Positions 17,422 to 26,586 of a stretch of DNA of 64,000 nucleotides are shown piece by piece. Positions within the stretch are counted from its first letter, which is position 1; each line of letters begins with the position of its first letter. The DNA is from Bin5 sp963662575. GTDB taxonomy: Bacteria; Chloroflexota; Anaerolineae; Caldilineales; Caldilineaceae. The DNA is taken from assembly GCA_963662575.1 (NCBI GenBank), contig OY759723.1:4402001-4466000 (forward strand). Reading direction: 5' to 3'. The translations under genes and the position numbers were made by a program. The notes below the pieces were generated by a model that worked only from the letters and a program-made list of their open reading frames with translations, had not been told where the DNA came from and did no database searches.

Positions 17422-18408
17422 ATGCAATACAAGGATTTGGGCGAGAGAAGCGACATTCAGGTTTCGACGATTGCGCTGGGCTGCTGGCCATTTGCGGGCG
17501 GCAACGTGTGGGGCGAACAGGATGACGCCCAATCGATTGCCGCGGTCCATGCCGCTCTCGATGAAGGCATCAACTTCATTGACACAGCCGAAGGATACGG
17601 CCGTTCAGAGGAGGTGCTGGGCCTCGGGTTGAAGGGGCGGAGGCATGAGGCGGTTGTCGCCACCAAGGTGAGCGCAGAAAACCTGGGGGCGGACGACGTG
17701 ATCAGCGCCTGTGAGCGCAGTCTGCGCACACTGCAGACCGACTATATAGATCTGTACCAGATTCACTGGCCCAACCGGGAGGTGCCACTGGCCGAGACCG
17801 CCGGCGCATTGGATATTTTGCAGGCGGATGGCAAGATCCGCGCCTTCGGGGTCTGCAACTTTGCCGAACAGGATCTGTCCGAAATGATTTCGCTGAGCAG
17901 TTGCATTACTGATCAGATGCCGTACAACCTGGCGTGGCGGGGCATAGAGAGGGCAGTGCTGCCCCTGTGCAGAAAGAACGGAATTGGAGTCATCTGCTAT
18001 AGTCCGCTCGCCCAGGGTATCCTCACCGGCAGGTATGCCAATGCGGACGAAGTTCCCGAGGGCCTGGGCCGCTCGCGTCACTTTTCAGACGAGCGGACGT
18101 TGTCCCACCATGGGGAACCGGGCCTTGAGGAAGAACTCTTCACAGCAGTGGACAAAATTCGCGGCATCGCGGCAGAATTGGGCGAACCGATGGCGGCCGT
18201 GGCCCTGGCCTGGGCACGCCAACAAGCAGGGGTCACCTCTCTGCTCGTCGGCGCGCGCAATGCAGATGAGGTGCGTAGAAATATTCCCTCGCTCGAATTG
18301 ACGCTTTCCGAGGACGTGTTGCAGCAATTGGCCCTGGCGACGGAGCCGGTCAAGGATGGTCTGGGTGACAACCTTGATATGTGGTACGTCCCGTCGCGCA
18401 TGAGGTAA
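17422..18408 (+). CDS. Aldo/keto reductase
   Basis: A 328-residue NADPH-dependent oxidoreductase starting MQYKDLGERSD, with GGAGG about nine bases before the ATG. The tetrad is visible: Asp and Tyr in DTAEGYGRSEEVLG, Lys in VVATKVS and His in YQIHWPN. The C-terminal NADPH-binding segment is VTSLLVGARNADEV. A typical (alpha/beta)8 barrel for reducing aldehydes or ketones, or oxidising sugars. It converges on the PhyH-like gene, 11 bases away. Confidence 0.92.
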   Translation: MQYKDLGERSDIQVSTIALGCWPFAGGNVWGEQDDAQSIAAVHAALDEGINFIDTAEGYGRSEEVLGLGLKGRRHEAVVATKVSAENLGADDVISACERSLRTLQTDYIDLYQIHWPNREVPLAETAGALDILQADGKIRAFGVCNFAEQDLSEMISLSSCITDQMPYNLAWRGIERAVLPLCRKNGIGVICYSPLAQGILTGRYANADEVPEGLGRSRHFSDERTLSHHGEPGLEEELFTAVDKIRGIAAELGEPMAAVALAWARQQAGVTSLLVGARNADEVRRNIPSLELTLSEDVLQQLALATEPVKDGLGDNLDMWYVPSRMR

Positions 18409-18419
18409 GCAACAGGCTC

Positions 18420-19256
18420 CTATTTCTGTGGCTTGCGCTCCATGACTTCGTGAGGCCAGACGATTTCGCGGCGCGACGGTGTAAGCCGGTCCAGAAGATC
18501 TGGCGATGGCCGGTAGCCGAAACGGAAGATGCCCCACGACGGACCGTAACGGTAGACGACGACGCGGCGGTCCCCCGGCACGGAGCGGCGGGCCGAACCA
18601 TGGCAGATCGTATCGACAAAGAGGAGCGCGTCGCCGGCCTCCATATAAATCTCTTCTGCCCCTATGACAGCATCGGCCGAACCGCCGAGCCCTATACTGT
18701 GCGCTTCATACTCAGGGGGCGGATAGTTGGACTTGTGACTGCCGGGGATCACCATCGTGCCGCCGTCGCCTGGACCGATGTCGGTCAGCGCTACCAAAAC
18801 GTTCACCTGACCGTTCATAAAGTGCCCGTTGTGGAAGCGGAATTGATTGCGTTGGCTCGTGTGATGTCCGCCGGAGTGGATGCCGATTGCTTCACCCGGT
18901 TCTCGCAGGTTGGCAAAGTTCTCATCAATAAATAGTGGCCCGTGATGGAAATCAAACGAGCCTTCGCCGCCGACGAAGCATTTGACCTTTTCGATCCAGG
19001 CCGGATGATCTATCAGATTCTCGAAACCGGGCCCGGCTTCATAAATCTGTTGCAGGTTCAGGCCGTCGGCAGGACCGTACTGATGGCCGTGAACGTATCC
19101 GGTCCATTGTCCAACTTCAAGTGGCAAGGTGGCGTCGATCTCGGCGTTGCAGGCGGCGACTTCCCTAGCCGTAAGGGCGTCTTTAACCAGTAGATATCCC
19201 CGCAGATCGAACAAGAAGATTTCGATTTCCGTCGGTTTCTGTTCTTCGGCGCTCAT
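18420..19256 (-). CDS. PhyH-like Fe(II)/2-oxoglutarate oxygenase homologue with H-x-G motif
   Basis: A 278-residue phytanoyl-CoA dioxygenase-family protein. The start MSAEEQKP is supported by AGGAGAAACG upstream; 31 residues of the longer frame are dropped. LFDLRGYLLVKDALT opens the fold. The expected proximal motif is H127-S-G129 (within GIHSGGHHT), followed at the usual distance by GTMVIPGSHKSN, distal H219 (TICHGS) and Arg 230/231. As in the 7870-8619 protein, the Asp of H-x-D is replaced by Gly. The two proteins belong to different subgroups, since the FHNGHFMNG stretch here differs from YHYNNGEMFNG there. It may act on a carboxylated small molecule; the adjacent aldo/keto reductase is convergent, so no shared operon. 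Confidence 0.86.
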   Translation of the reverse strand: MSAEEQKPTEIEIFLFDLRGYLLVKDALTAREVAACNAEIDATLPLEVGQWTGYVHGHQYGPADGLNLQQIYEAGPGFENLIDHPAWIEKVKCFVGGEGSFDFHHGPLFIDENFANLREPGEAIGIHSGGHHTSQRNQFRFHNGHFMNGQVNVLVALTDIGPGDGGTMVIPGSHKSNYPPPEYEAHSIGLGGSADAVIGAEEIYMEAGDALLFVDTICHGSARRSVPGDRRVVVYRYGPSWGIFRFGYRPSPDLLDRLTPSRREIVWPHEVMERKPQK

Positions 19257-19431
19257 CGTTTCTCCTGTTGAGGGTTTTGTCCATTTTGGCCGTATGTGGT
19301 GGTAGGCTACAATGCTGCGCAAATTGCTTCGCGGCGTGCTGGCAGGCACTTACCTGCTCTCGCCGCGTTGCAGACCATTATACAATAGCCAAGGCAGACA
19401 GAACACCAGGAGGCAGTACCACACTACAATT

Positions 19432-20082
19432 ATGGCTCTATCACCCGATCATCTCGTTTACACCGCGCCCAATCTGGAAGAGGCAATTGACAACCTTACC
19501 GAGCGGCTTGGCGTGCGCCCTTCTGCCGGTGGCAGGCATCCTAATGGAACGCACAATGCGCTGTTGGCATTGAGCAACTCCTGCTATCTTGAGATCATCG
19601 CGCCGGATCCAACCCAGAGCCGCCAGGATAGCGGGCAGGCGCTGGCGTTCGGCTTGGATCGGCCGCAGGTTCCGCGGTTGGCGACATGGGCGGTGCTTGC
19701 TCCCTCTTTGGAAGAGGTGGCGCGTGCGTCGCAAGCCGCAGGCTACGATCCCGGTGTGGCAATAGATGGCGGTCGTGAACGGCCGGACGGCGTGAAACTG
19801 AGCTGGCGCACGACAAAGCGGCCCGAAACACAGGAAGGTTGGCCGCCCCCTGGCGATGGACTGGTGCCGTTTCTGATCGAATGGGGACCTGAAACGCCGC
19901 ACCCGTCGTCCACGTCAGCACAGGGTGTGCGTCTGCTAGAGCTGTCTCTTTTTCACCCCCGACCCGCGGAAGTGCAGCCAATGCTTTCGGCGCTGCACAT
20001 CGATATTCTGGTGACGGCCGGCCCTTCGCCGGCGATGCGGGCGCGGTTGGAGACGCCGCTCGGAATCGTGACGCTGGAATGA
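19432..20082 (+). CDS. Glyoxalase-like (VOC superfamily) protein
   Basis: A 216-residue protein beginning MALSPDHLVYTAPNLEEA, the standard first strand of a Glyoxalase_3-type VOC domain. The N-terminal half reads LTERLGVRPSAGGRHPNGTHNALLAL then YLEIIAPDP, matching the family pattern with His (DHLVY) and Glu (LEIIA) as potential metal ligands. Upstream, 40 frame residues rich in Arg/Leu are not family-like. AGGAGG lies about 18 bases before this ATG, farther than ideal. Function unknown; such proteins bind metals and act on small electrophiles or antibiotics. Divergent from the PhyH-like gene (175 bases). Confidence 0.83.
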   Translation: MALSPDHLVYTAPNLEEAIDNLTERLGVRPSAGGRHPNGTHNALLALSNSCYLEIIAPDPTQSRQDSGQALAFGLDRPQVPRLATWAVLAPSLEEVARASQAAGYDPGVAIDGGRERPDGVKLSWRTTKRPETQEGWPPPGDGLVPFLIEWGPETPHPSSTSAQGVRLLELSLFHPRPAEVQPMLSALHIDILVTAGPSPAMRARLETPLGIVTLE

Positions 20083-20266
20083 TTTTGGTTGGGAAGCGCC
20101 AGACGATTTTGGCGCCGACTACAGTTCGGATTCTTCTGCGAAGTAGTTTGAGCCGACCTATCCCGGTGCTTTTTATTGGCAGTTCAGTTCTCGGAGCTGT
20201 ATGCCTCGGACTTCGCAGCACTGCAAATGTTGCATGAAGAATTAGCAGATTGGCACAAGTCGAGGG

Positions 20267-20296
20267 TTGATCCTTTGTGCAAATCTGTGGTACACT
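20267..20296 (+). promoter_or_regulatory. Candidate promoter of the pyruvate:ferredoxin oxidoreductase operon
   Basis: TTGATC (20267-20272) and TACACT (20291-20296), 18 bases apart, about 80 bases before the ATG. Reasonable sigma70-like boxes in a 296-base gap that otherwise shows nothing. Confidence 0.4.
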
Positions 20297-20378
20297 ATCG
20301 CAAATGGACGGGATATACTGTTGTAGATCCAGTTTCCGTCCTTATTCTGCACGCCAAATTGGCATCAGGAGGATGACC

Positions 20379-22409
20379 ATGGCAGACACAAATCACCTTT
20401 CTGGTTCATCTGAGAAGCTCTCAGACAACCTGAATGGGCATGTGCCGTACCCGGGTATCCCAACGACGACAGATGGAGCCGGTTCCGTAGTGTGGGCCGA
20501 GACACACATAACGCAGGCCGCCTGCGCCTATCCCATCACATCTTCAACAATGATGAGTGACGGGTATGGAGCAGCCGTGTCCAATGGCGCCCGCAATCTA
20601 TGGGGTGATGAGTTAATGTTCCTTGAGCCCGAGTCCGAGCACAGCGCCGCCGCCGCCTGTGAAGGTTTCGCGGTCGCCGGTGGTCGGGTCAGCAACTACA
20701 CATCCGGCCAGGGTCTCATCCTGATGCACGAAGTACTTTACACGATTTCAGGCAAGCGACTGCCGGTCGTATTTCACATCGGCTCGCGAGCCTTGACGAG
20801 CCACAGCTTGAATGTTCACGCCGGCCACGACGATGTCATGTCCGTATCCGATTCCGGCTGGGGCATCCTCTTCGGACGCACTGCCCAGGAGTCGGGTGAC
20901 CTGGCGCTGATCACCCGTCGCGCGGCCGAAGACAGCCGCACACCATTCTTCAACGTCCAGGATGGCTTTCTCACTACCCACACAGTTGAAGACGTGTTGC
21001 TTTGTGAACCGGAAATGATGAAGGAGTTCATCGGGAAGCCTGAAGACAAACTGGTCAATCTGTTCAACCCCTATAATCCGGTAATGACCGGCGTTGTACA
21101 GAACCAGGACAGCTACATGAAGGGCAAAATTGCCCAGCGTGAATACTATTCAAAGGTAGGGGACGCGGTCCAGAATGCGATGGACGAGTTTTACCGGCTG
21201 ACGGGCCGCCGCTACCAGATGCTGGACACTTACCGTATGGAGGACGCCGAATACGCCATTATTGGCATGGGTTGCATGATCGAAACGGCCAAAGCGACCG
21301 TCGACTACATTAGGCGCGAAGAAGGAATAAAACTTGGGGTCGTGCATATCACCTGTTATCGACCCTTCCCCAGCCGGGAGATCGTGGAGGCACTGAAGAA
21401 TCTGCGAGGGTTTACGGTGCTTGAGCGCATGGACGACCCGATTGCTCCCAACAACCCGGTAACTAACGATATCAAGGCAGCATTTGCAGACGCTTATACC
21501 GGTAGCCCCGGCTTCGCAGCTATCGACGACATCCCGACGATTTACAGTGGCTCTGCTGGTCTGGGCAGCCGCGATGTGCGCCCGGGTCACTTCATCTCGA
21601 TCGCCCGCAATATGGTGGAGGATGGCCCCCGTTTCTTTGTCGTGGGCATCAAGCATGACCTCGCTCTGCCTATGGACGACGACCCGGATGTACGCCCGCC
21701 AGGCGCGTTTTCGATGCGCGGCCACTCGGTCGGCGGTTTTGGTTCGGTCACAACGAACAAGGTCATCGCCACAATCGCCGGTGACATCTTTGGCAAGAAA
21801 GTGCAGGCCTACCCCAAGTACGGTTCGGAAAAGAAGGGCCTACCCACCACTTACTATCTGACGGTGGCAGACGAGCCGATTCTGACCCATTGCGAACTCA
21901 ACAACGTTGATTTCGTGCCGATGAACGACATAAATGCCTTCTTTACAAGCAATCCTCTGGCTGGGCTTCAGCAAGGAGGCACCCTCTTTGTGCAGACAAA
22001 CAAGTCTTCGCCGGAAGACGTGTGGTCCAATGTGCCGCCCAAGGCCAAAGACCTGATCCGCGAGAAGAATCTACGGGTTGTGGCCGCAGACGGCGCCAAA
22101 ATTTCCCGCGAAGAGGCGCCGGTAGCCGATCTGGAAGTTCGTATGCAGGGTATCGTACTGCTGGGTATCTTCCTGCGGGTGACACCATTTGCAGCGAACG
22201 CAAAACTGAATGATGACGATGTAATGGAACGTTCCGAGCAGGCTCTGCGCAAGTACTTTGGCAAGCGCGGCGAAGCAGTCGTACAGGCAAACATGCGCTG
22301 TGTAAGGCGCGGATACGAAGAGGCCTTCGAGATTCCGCCGGAGATTATCGCACAGGACATTACCTCACCGGTTCTCATTCCCGGCGCAGAGATTACACTG
22401 TTCACTTAA
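20379..22409 (+). CDS. Pyruvate:ferredoxin oxidoreductase, fused alpha-gamma subunit
   Basis: A 676-residue 2-oxoacid:ferredoxin oxidoreductase subunit. AGGAGG at 20368-20373 favours the ATG at 20379 (six-base spacing) over the one at 20373. The N-terminal part is the alpha pyrimidine-binding domain (AETHITQAACAYPITSSTMM, SEHSAAAACEGFAVAGGR), then the domain-II region (AEYAIIGMGCMIETAKATVDYIRRE). After residue 430 comes the gamma domain (MRGHSVGGFGSVTTNKVIATIAGDIFGK). The iron-sulfur and TPP-pyrophosphate domains are in the next gene. Together they oxidise pyruvate (or another 2-oxoacid) with CoA to acyl-CoA, CO2 and reduced ferredoxin. Pyruvate is the likely substrate by similarity of architecture to single-chain PFOR. 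Confidence 0.93.
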   Translation: MADTNHLSGSSEKLSDNLNGHVPYPGIPTTTDGAGSVVWAETHITQAACAYPITSSTMMSDGYGAAVSNGARNLWGDELMFLEPESEHSAAAACEGFAVAGGRVSNYTSGQGLILMHEVLYTISGKRLPVVFHIGSRALTSHSLNVHAGHDDVMSVSDSGWGILFGRTAQESGDLALITRRAAEDSRTPFFNVQDGFLTTHTVEDVLLCEPEMMKEFIGKPEDKLVNLFNPYNPVMTGVVQNQDSYMKGKIAQREYYSKVGDAVQNAMDEFYRLTGRRYQMLDTYRMEDAEYAIIGMGCMIETAKATVDYIRREEGIKLGVVHITCYRPFPSREIVEALKNLRGFTVLERMDDPIAPNNPVTNDIKAAFADAYTGSPGFAAIDDIPTIYSGSAGLGSRDVRPGHFISIARNMVEDGPRFFVVGIKHDLALPMDDDPDVRPPGAFSMRGHSVGGFGSVTTNKVIATIAGDIFGKKVQAYPKYGSEKKGLPTTYYLTVADEPILTHCELNNVDFVPMNDINAFFTSNPLAGLQQGGTLFVQTNKSSPEDVWSNVPPKAKDLIREKNLRVVAADGAKISREEAPVADLEVRMQGIVLLGIFLRVTPFAANAKLNDDDVMERSEQALRKYFGKRGEAVVQANMRCVRRGYEEAFEIPPEIIAQDITSPVLIPGAEITLFT

Positions 22410-22466
22410 TTGACTACCGGAATCAGCGTAACCGGTCTTCTATCTAATTGAAAGGCGGCAACTCCC

Positions 22467-24152
22467 ATGGGTGTTACGGTAAATACATTCGACATCCGCA
22501 ATTTGACCCGGACGACAAACGGTCACGATACAGACGAACATGCTGAAGACCACGCCGACACGGCAGTTGACGGTTCCAACGGCCATGGAAGCAGCTTTGA
22601 TTCGATGGTCGTTGATGCCCACGACTTTTTTGAGAGGGTAGTCCAGGAGTACAACGAGGGGCCGGGACCGGATTCACTCGAGGCGGACGTTGGCTTGGCC
22701 CGCTCAATCATCCCTGCCGGCACCGGCGCCTATCGCGACTTCAGTTACATTGCGCCGGAGATTCCAGAGTACATTCAAGAGAACTGTACCGGCTGCATGA
22801 GTTGTGTCACCCAGTGCCCGGATACTGCTATTTTGGGCAAGGTCGTGACAGATGACGTGCTCGGTGAGGCTTTAGATGACATTGAAAACGAGGCCGAGCG
22901 CAATTTCATGTCACTTCAGTTCGCCGAAACCAATAAGTTTTACAAAATTCCGGCAAAACGAAAGAAGACACCCGGAAAATTCGGCATCTTCATCGATCCG
23001 ACCAAGTGCAAGGGTTGCGCCGAATGCGTCGAGGCCTGCGACGATCTTGGATATCACGCTCTGAAGATGATTGAGAAAGAAGATACAACTGTTCCGATTT
23101 ACCAGAAGAGCATCGAATTCTTCCGCAAGCTGCCGCCAACGCCGGAGGAGTTCATCAACGAGCGCGTCGCCGTGGACATGATGCTGGCTGAGCAGAGCAT
23201 GCTCTACGTGGGCGGGGCCGGCTCCTGCGCTGGTTGCGGCGAGGCGACGGCAATCCGCATGTGGTTGGCTGCGCTGGGTTACAAATACGGTTCTGAGAAC
23301 CTCGGCATTGCCGCCAGCACTGGCTGCAATACCGTTTACGGAAGCACCTATCCCTATAACCCGTACATCGTCCCCTGGAGCAACTCGCTCTTTGAAGACG
23401 GTCCTACTTTCGCCATGGGTCTTCGCATGCGCTGGGACCAGCTCGGCTGGCAGGACAAGCAGCTGTGGGTGATGGGCGGCGACGGCGCCATGCTCGACAT
23501 CGGCTTTCAGGCGCTTAGCAGGATGCTGGCCAGCGGCTTTAATATCAAAGTGCTCGTGCTGGATACGCAGGTCTATTCCAACACCGGCGGCCAAACCAGC
23601 ACAGCCTCCTTCACGGGCCAGGATTCCAAGATGTACTCCCATGGCACGGCCCATGCCGGAAAACAGGAGATGCGCAAAGAGTTGGGCCGCATCGCCATGA
23701 TGCACCCAAACACATACGTTGCCCAGACGGTACAGTCTGTCCCCAATCATTTTTACAAATCGATCCTGGAGGCAGCCGAATTCCAAGGGCCGGCGATCGT
23801 CAATGTGTTCACGACCTGCCAGCCTGAGCATGGCGTTGCCGACAATATGGCCCGCCACCAGGCAAAACTGGCAGTAGACAGTCGCGCATTCCCCATGTTC
23901 GTCTATGACCCGCGCAAAGGCGACACGATCCGCGACCGCCTCAGTCTTCAGGGCAACCCCGCGGCTAAGGAAGACTGGTACACGATAAAGAAGACCGGTG
24001 AGACTATCGATTTCATCACTTTTGCCCGTTCGGAAGGCCGCTTCAGCAAGCAGTTCGACAAAGAGGGCAATCCGTCGGAGGTCTTGATGATGGCCCAGGA
24101 CGACCGGCTGGCGAACTGGCATCTGTTGCAGGAAATGGCTGGCATTCGATAG
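22467..24152 (+). CDS. Pyruvate:ferredoxin oxidoreductase, fused delta-beta subunit
   Basis: A 561-residue partner of the preceding gene, 57 bases downstream. An acidic, His/Asp-rich leader of about 50 residues is unusual and probably disordered. Two [4Fe-4S] ferredoxin motifs follow: CTGCMSCVTQCP near residue 110 and CKGCAECVEAC near 180. The beta TPP domain has CAGCGE, then GGDGAMLDIGFQAL and DTQVYSNTGGQ, which bind Mg-TPP. The internal Cys of CAGCGE typically helps bind an additional proximal cluster. Substrate and electron path as for the upstream subunit. Confidence 0.94.
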   Translation: MGVTVNTFDIRNLTRTTNGHDTDEHAEDHADTAVDGSNGHGSSFDSMVVDAHDFFERVVQEYNEGPGPDSLEADVGLARSIIPAGTGAYRDFSYIAPEIPEYIQENCTGCMSCVTQCPDTAILGKVVTDDVLGEALDDIENEAERNFMSLQFAETNKFYKIPAKRKKTPGKFGIFIDPTKCKGCAECVEACDDLGYHALKMIEKEDTTVPIYQKSIEFFRKLPPTPEEFINERVAVDMMLAEQSMLYVGGAGSCAGCGEATAIRMWLAALGYKYGSENLGIAASTGCNTVYGSTYPYNPYIVPWSNSLFEDGPTFAMGLRMRWDQLGWQDKQLWVMGGDGAMLDIGFQALSRMLASGFNIKVLVLDTQVYSNTGGQTSTASFTGQDSKMYSHGTAHAGKQEMRKELGRIAMMHPNTYVAQTVQSVPNHFYKSILEAAEFQGPAIVNVFTTCQPEHGVADNMARHQAKLAVDSRAFPMFVYDPRKGDTIRDRLSLQGNPAAKEDWYTIKKTGETIDFITFARSEGRFSKQFDKEGNPSEVLMMAQDDRLANWHLLQEMAGIR

Positions 24153-24377
24153 ACGATGTCGGCACAAGCATTTGCGGCGTACTTCAAGTCTCGACGAAGG
24201 ACGTAAAGATCAGCAAATAATCTCAATGGCGAGAATCGCGTTTCCAGACAAAGATTGGTACGTAACGGGGTGCGGAAACGCACTCCGTTAATTTTTGTGA
24301 TATGTACGCCATGTTGGCTCCGCCAGGTAGTTAGGGTGAGAGCCCGGACAGCTGTGTGATAGACAGGAATTTCAGGT

Positions 24378-25508
24378 ATGCAGACGGCCGACAATGTGAC
24401 TGAAGCAGTCGAAACCGAAAACGGCGCCGCGCAGTCTCCATCGACAAGCGAGGCGGACACAGGAAGTCGCACGCCTCCGGCTTCGATCACGACCGATGCC
24501 TTGCCGTCGGGCTCGGCTACGGATCTTGATGTGCCAGCCCTACCGACAGAACTCCTGCAGGAAATGTATCGGATGGCGCTGACCATCCGGCTGATGGAAG
24601 AGGCGCTGCTGGCGGCGGCAGAAGAGGGGCAGATCGGCGGGGCTATGCACACCGCCATCGGCCACGAGGCCAATGCCATCGGCGCGGCTTACGCTCTGCG
24701 CCCCGGCGACTACGTTACCTGCACCTATCGCGGCCACCATCATGGCCTGGCTTGGGGCATGGATCCGGGGCGGGCAATTGCCGAAGTCATGGGGCGGAGC
24801 GACGGCTTCGCCAAAGGCAAGGGAGGATCGATGCACTTCGTTTCTCCTGAGCACGGCATGATGGGAGGGAACGGCATCGTCGCCGCGCAAGTGCCCCACG
24901 CCGCAGGACTAGCCCTGGCTAGCCACATTCGCGGAGAGGAGCGGGTGGCAATCACATTTTTCGGCGACGGCGCGCTGTTCCAGGGGGTTATGCACGAGAC
25001 TTTCAACATTGCAGCCAAGTGGAAACTGCCGCTCATCTTCTACTGTGAGAACAACCGCTATTCAGAAATGACGCCAATCTGGCGCACTTCTTCAATCGAA
25101 GATATTTACCTGTTCCCCAGATCCTATGGCATGAACTCAATGCAGATCGACGGCAACGATGTGGAAGTCGTCCACGCCGCCGTTAGCCAAGCAGCCGAGC
25201 GCGCGAGGTCGGGATTGGGGCCTACTTTCATCGAGGGCATAACCTACCGCCTTGCCGGACACATGGCAGGCGATCTGGAGACATACCGCCCGCAGGAGGA
25301 AGTCGAAATGCAGCAGGCCTATGAACCGTTGACGGTCTTGCGGCAGAAACTCCTAGCAAGGGGCATAGACGAGGCCCGGATCACGGCAATCGACGAGGAG
25401 GTCGACGAAAAAATCGACGAGGCGGTTGCTTTTGCAGAGAACAGCCCCTGGCCTGACAAAGCGGAAACCTACCTGGACGTGTTTGTTGTCTCTGCGGAGG
25501 GAGAATAG
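24378..25508 (+). CDS. pdhA: Pyruvate dehydrogenase E1 component, alpha subunit
   Basis: A 376-residue TPP enzyme. About 50 residues of low complexity (Glu/Thr/Ser/Pro) precede LPTELLQEMYRMALTIRLMEE, the normal N-terminus of the family, so a later start is conceivable. The TPP motif runs GDGALFQGVMHETFNIAAKW to NN (CENNRYSEMT). HxAIGHEA and TYRGHHHGLA are typical of E1alpha of pyruvate or acetoin complexes. It decarboxylates the 2-oxoacid and reductively acylates the E2 lipoyl group. First of a three-gene set (E1alpha, E1beta, E2); no E3 is in the window. Confidence 0.92.
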   Translation: MQTADNVTEAVETENGAAQSPSTSEADTGSRTPPASITTDALPSGSATDLDVPALPTELLQEMYRMALTIRLMEEALLAAAEEGQIGGAMHTAIGHEANAIGAAYALRPGDYVTCTYRGHHHGLAWGMDPGRAIAEVMGRSDGFAKGKGGSMHFVSPEHGMMGGNGIVAAQVPHAAGLALASHIRGEERVAITFFGDGALFQGVMHETFNIAAKWKLPLIFYCENNRYSEMTPIWRTSSIEDIYLFPRSYGMNSMQIDGNDVEVVHAAVSQAAERARSGLGPTFIEGITYRLAGHMAGDLETYRPQEEVEMQQAYEPLTVLRQKLLARGIDEARITAIDEEVDEKIDEAVAFAENSPWPDKAETYLDVFVVSAEGE

Positions 25509-25575
25509 GAGTTGAATTCTCACTCACCAGATCGGTTGGCCCGGGAAGTTCCTTAGAGTCTAATCTGGAATATCT

Positions 25576-26586
25576 ATGCGAAGAACTACTTACATTCAGG
25601 CCTTAAACGAGGCGCTGCGTGAAGAAATGCAGCACGACGAGAATGTATTCCTCATCGGCGAGGACGTCGGCCACTACGGTGGGCTCTTCCGTGTAACTCG
25701 TAACCTGCTCAACGAGTTCGGCGAGAAGAGAGTCCTGGACACACCCATTAGCGAGCAGGCCTTTATGGGCATGGCCCTTGGCGCGGCCGCTGTCGGGATG
25801 CGGCCGGTCGTCGAGCTGATGTATATGGACTTCACGCTGGTGGCCGCCGACCAGATCTTCAATCAGATTGCCAAATACCATTACATGACCGGCGGACTCC
25901 TGAGCGTCCCATTGGTGATCCGGGGACAGCAAGGGGGGGGCAAACGCTACGGCTCGCAGCACAGCCAGTCAGTTGAAAGCCTGTACGCGCACTTCCCCGG
26001 TATCAGAGTTGTAGCGCCGGCAACACCATACGATGCCAAGGGCCTGCTCAAGGCAGCAATTCGCGACGATAATCCTGTTGCATTTCTCGAACACAAAATG
26101 CTTTATTTTACGCGTGGAGAGGCGCCGCCGCCCGAAGAAGAGTACTTAGTCCCCATCGGCAAGGCGGACGTGAAGCGGACAGGCTCAGACGTGACTATCG
26201 CTACCTTCAGTTACTGCCTTTTGCAAGCTCTGGAAGCCGCCGAGACGCTTCATGAGGAACATGGCGTCGACTGTGAGGTTGTAGACTTGCGCACAGTCGA
26301 GCCGCTGGACACTGAGACGGTCTGGGAATCGGTAGCCAAAACCGGACACCTGCTGGCGGTTCACGAATCCTATGCGAACTGTGGCGTCGGCGCCGAGCTG
26401 GTAGCTCGTGTCTACGAAGAGGCCCCCTACCTGCTACGCGCCCCCGCCCGACGCCTGGGCATGGCCCCAGTCTCCATCCCTGTTTCACGCGTGTTGGAAG
26501 AAGAGGCCCTACCATGGAAGAAAGATATTATCGCCACTGTTTTGGAGATGGAGCGGGGACAAAAAGGATTTCGTAATGGCAACTGA
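25576..26586 (+). CDS. pdhB: Pyruvate dehydrogenase E1 component, beta subunit
   Basis: A 336-residue E1beta: opening TTYIQALNEALREEMQHDENVFLIGED, the conserved TPISEQAFMGMALGAAAVG, and the C-terminal transketolase domain (VDLRTVEPLDTETV, LAVHES). It pairs with the upstream alpha chain to form the TPP active site. Its end overlaps the start of the E2 gene by 11 bases, indicating translational coupling. Pyruvate is most likely, though a branched-chain or acetoin substrate cannot be excluded. Confidence 0.93.
   Translation: MRRTTYIQALNEALREEMQHDENVFLIGEDVGHYGGLFRVTRNLLNEFGEKRVLDTPISEQAFMGMALGAAAVGMRPVVELMYMDFTLVAADQIFNQIAKYHYMTGGLLSVPLVIRGQQGGGKRYGSQHSQSVESLYAHFPGIRVVAPATPYDAKGLLKAAIRDDNPVAFLEHKMLYFTRGEAPPPEEEYLVPIGKADVKRTGSDVTIATFSYCLLQALEAAETLHEEHGVDCEVVDLRTVEPLDTETVWESVAKTGHLLAVHESYANCGVGAELVARVYEEAPYLLRAPARRLGMAPVSIPVSRVLEEEALPWKKDIIATVLEMERGQKGFRNGN

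Noticed and set aside
22911..24167. 418-codon minus-strand frame opposite the delta-beta oxidoreductase subunit
   Set aside because: Antisense shadow of a highly conserved gene with no domain of its own.
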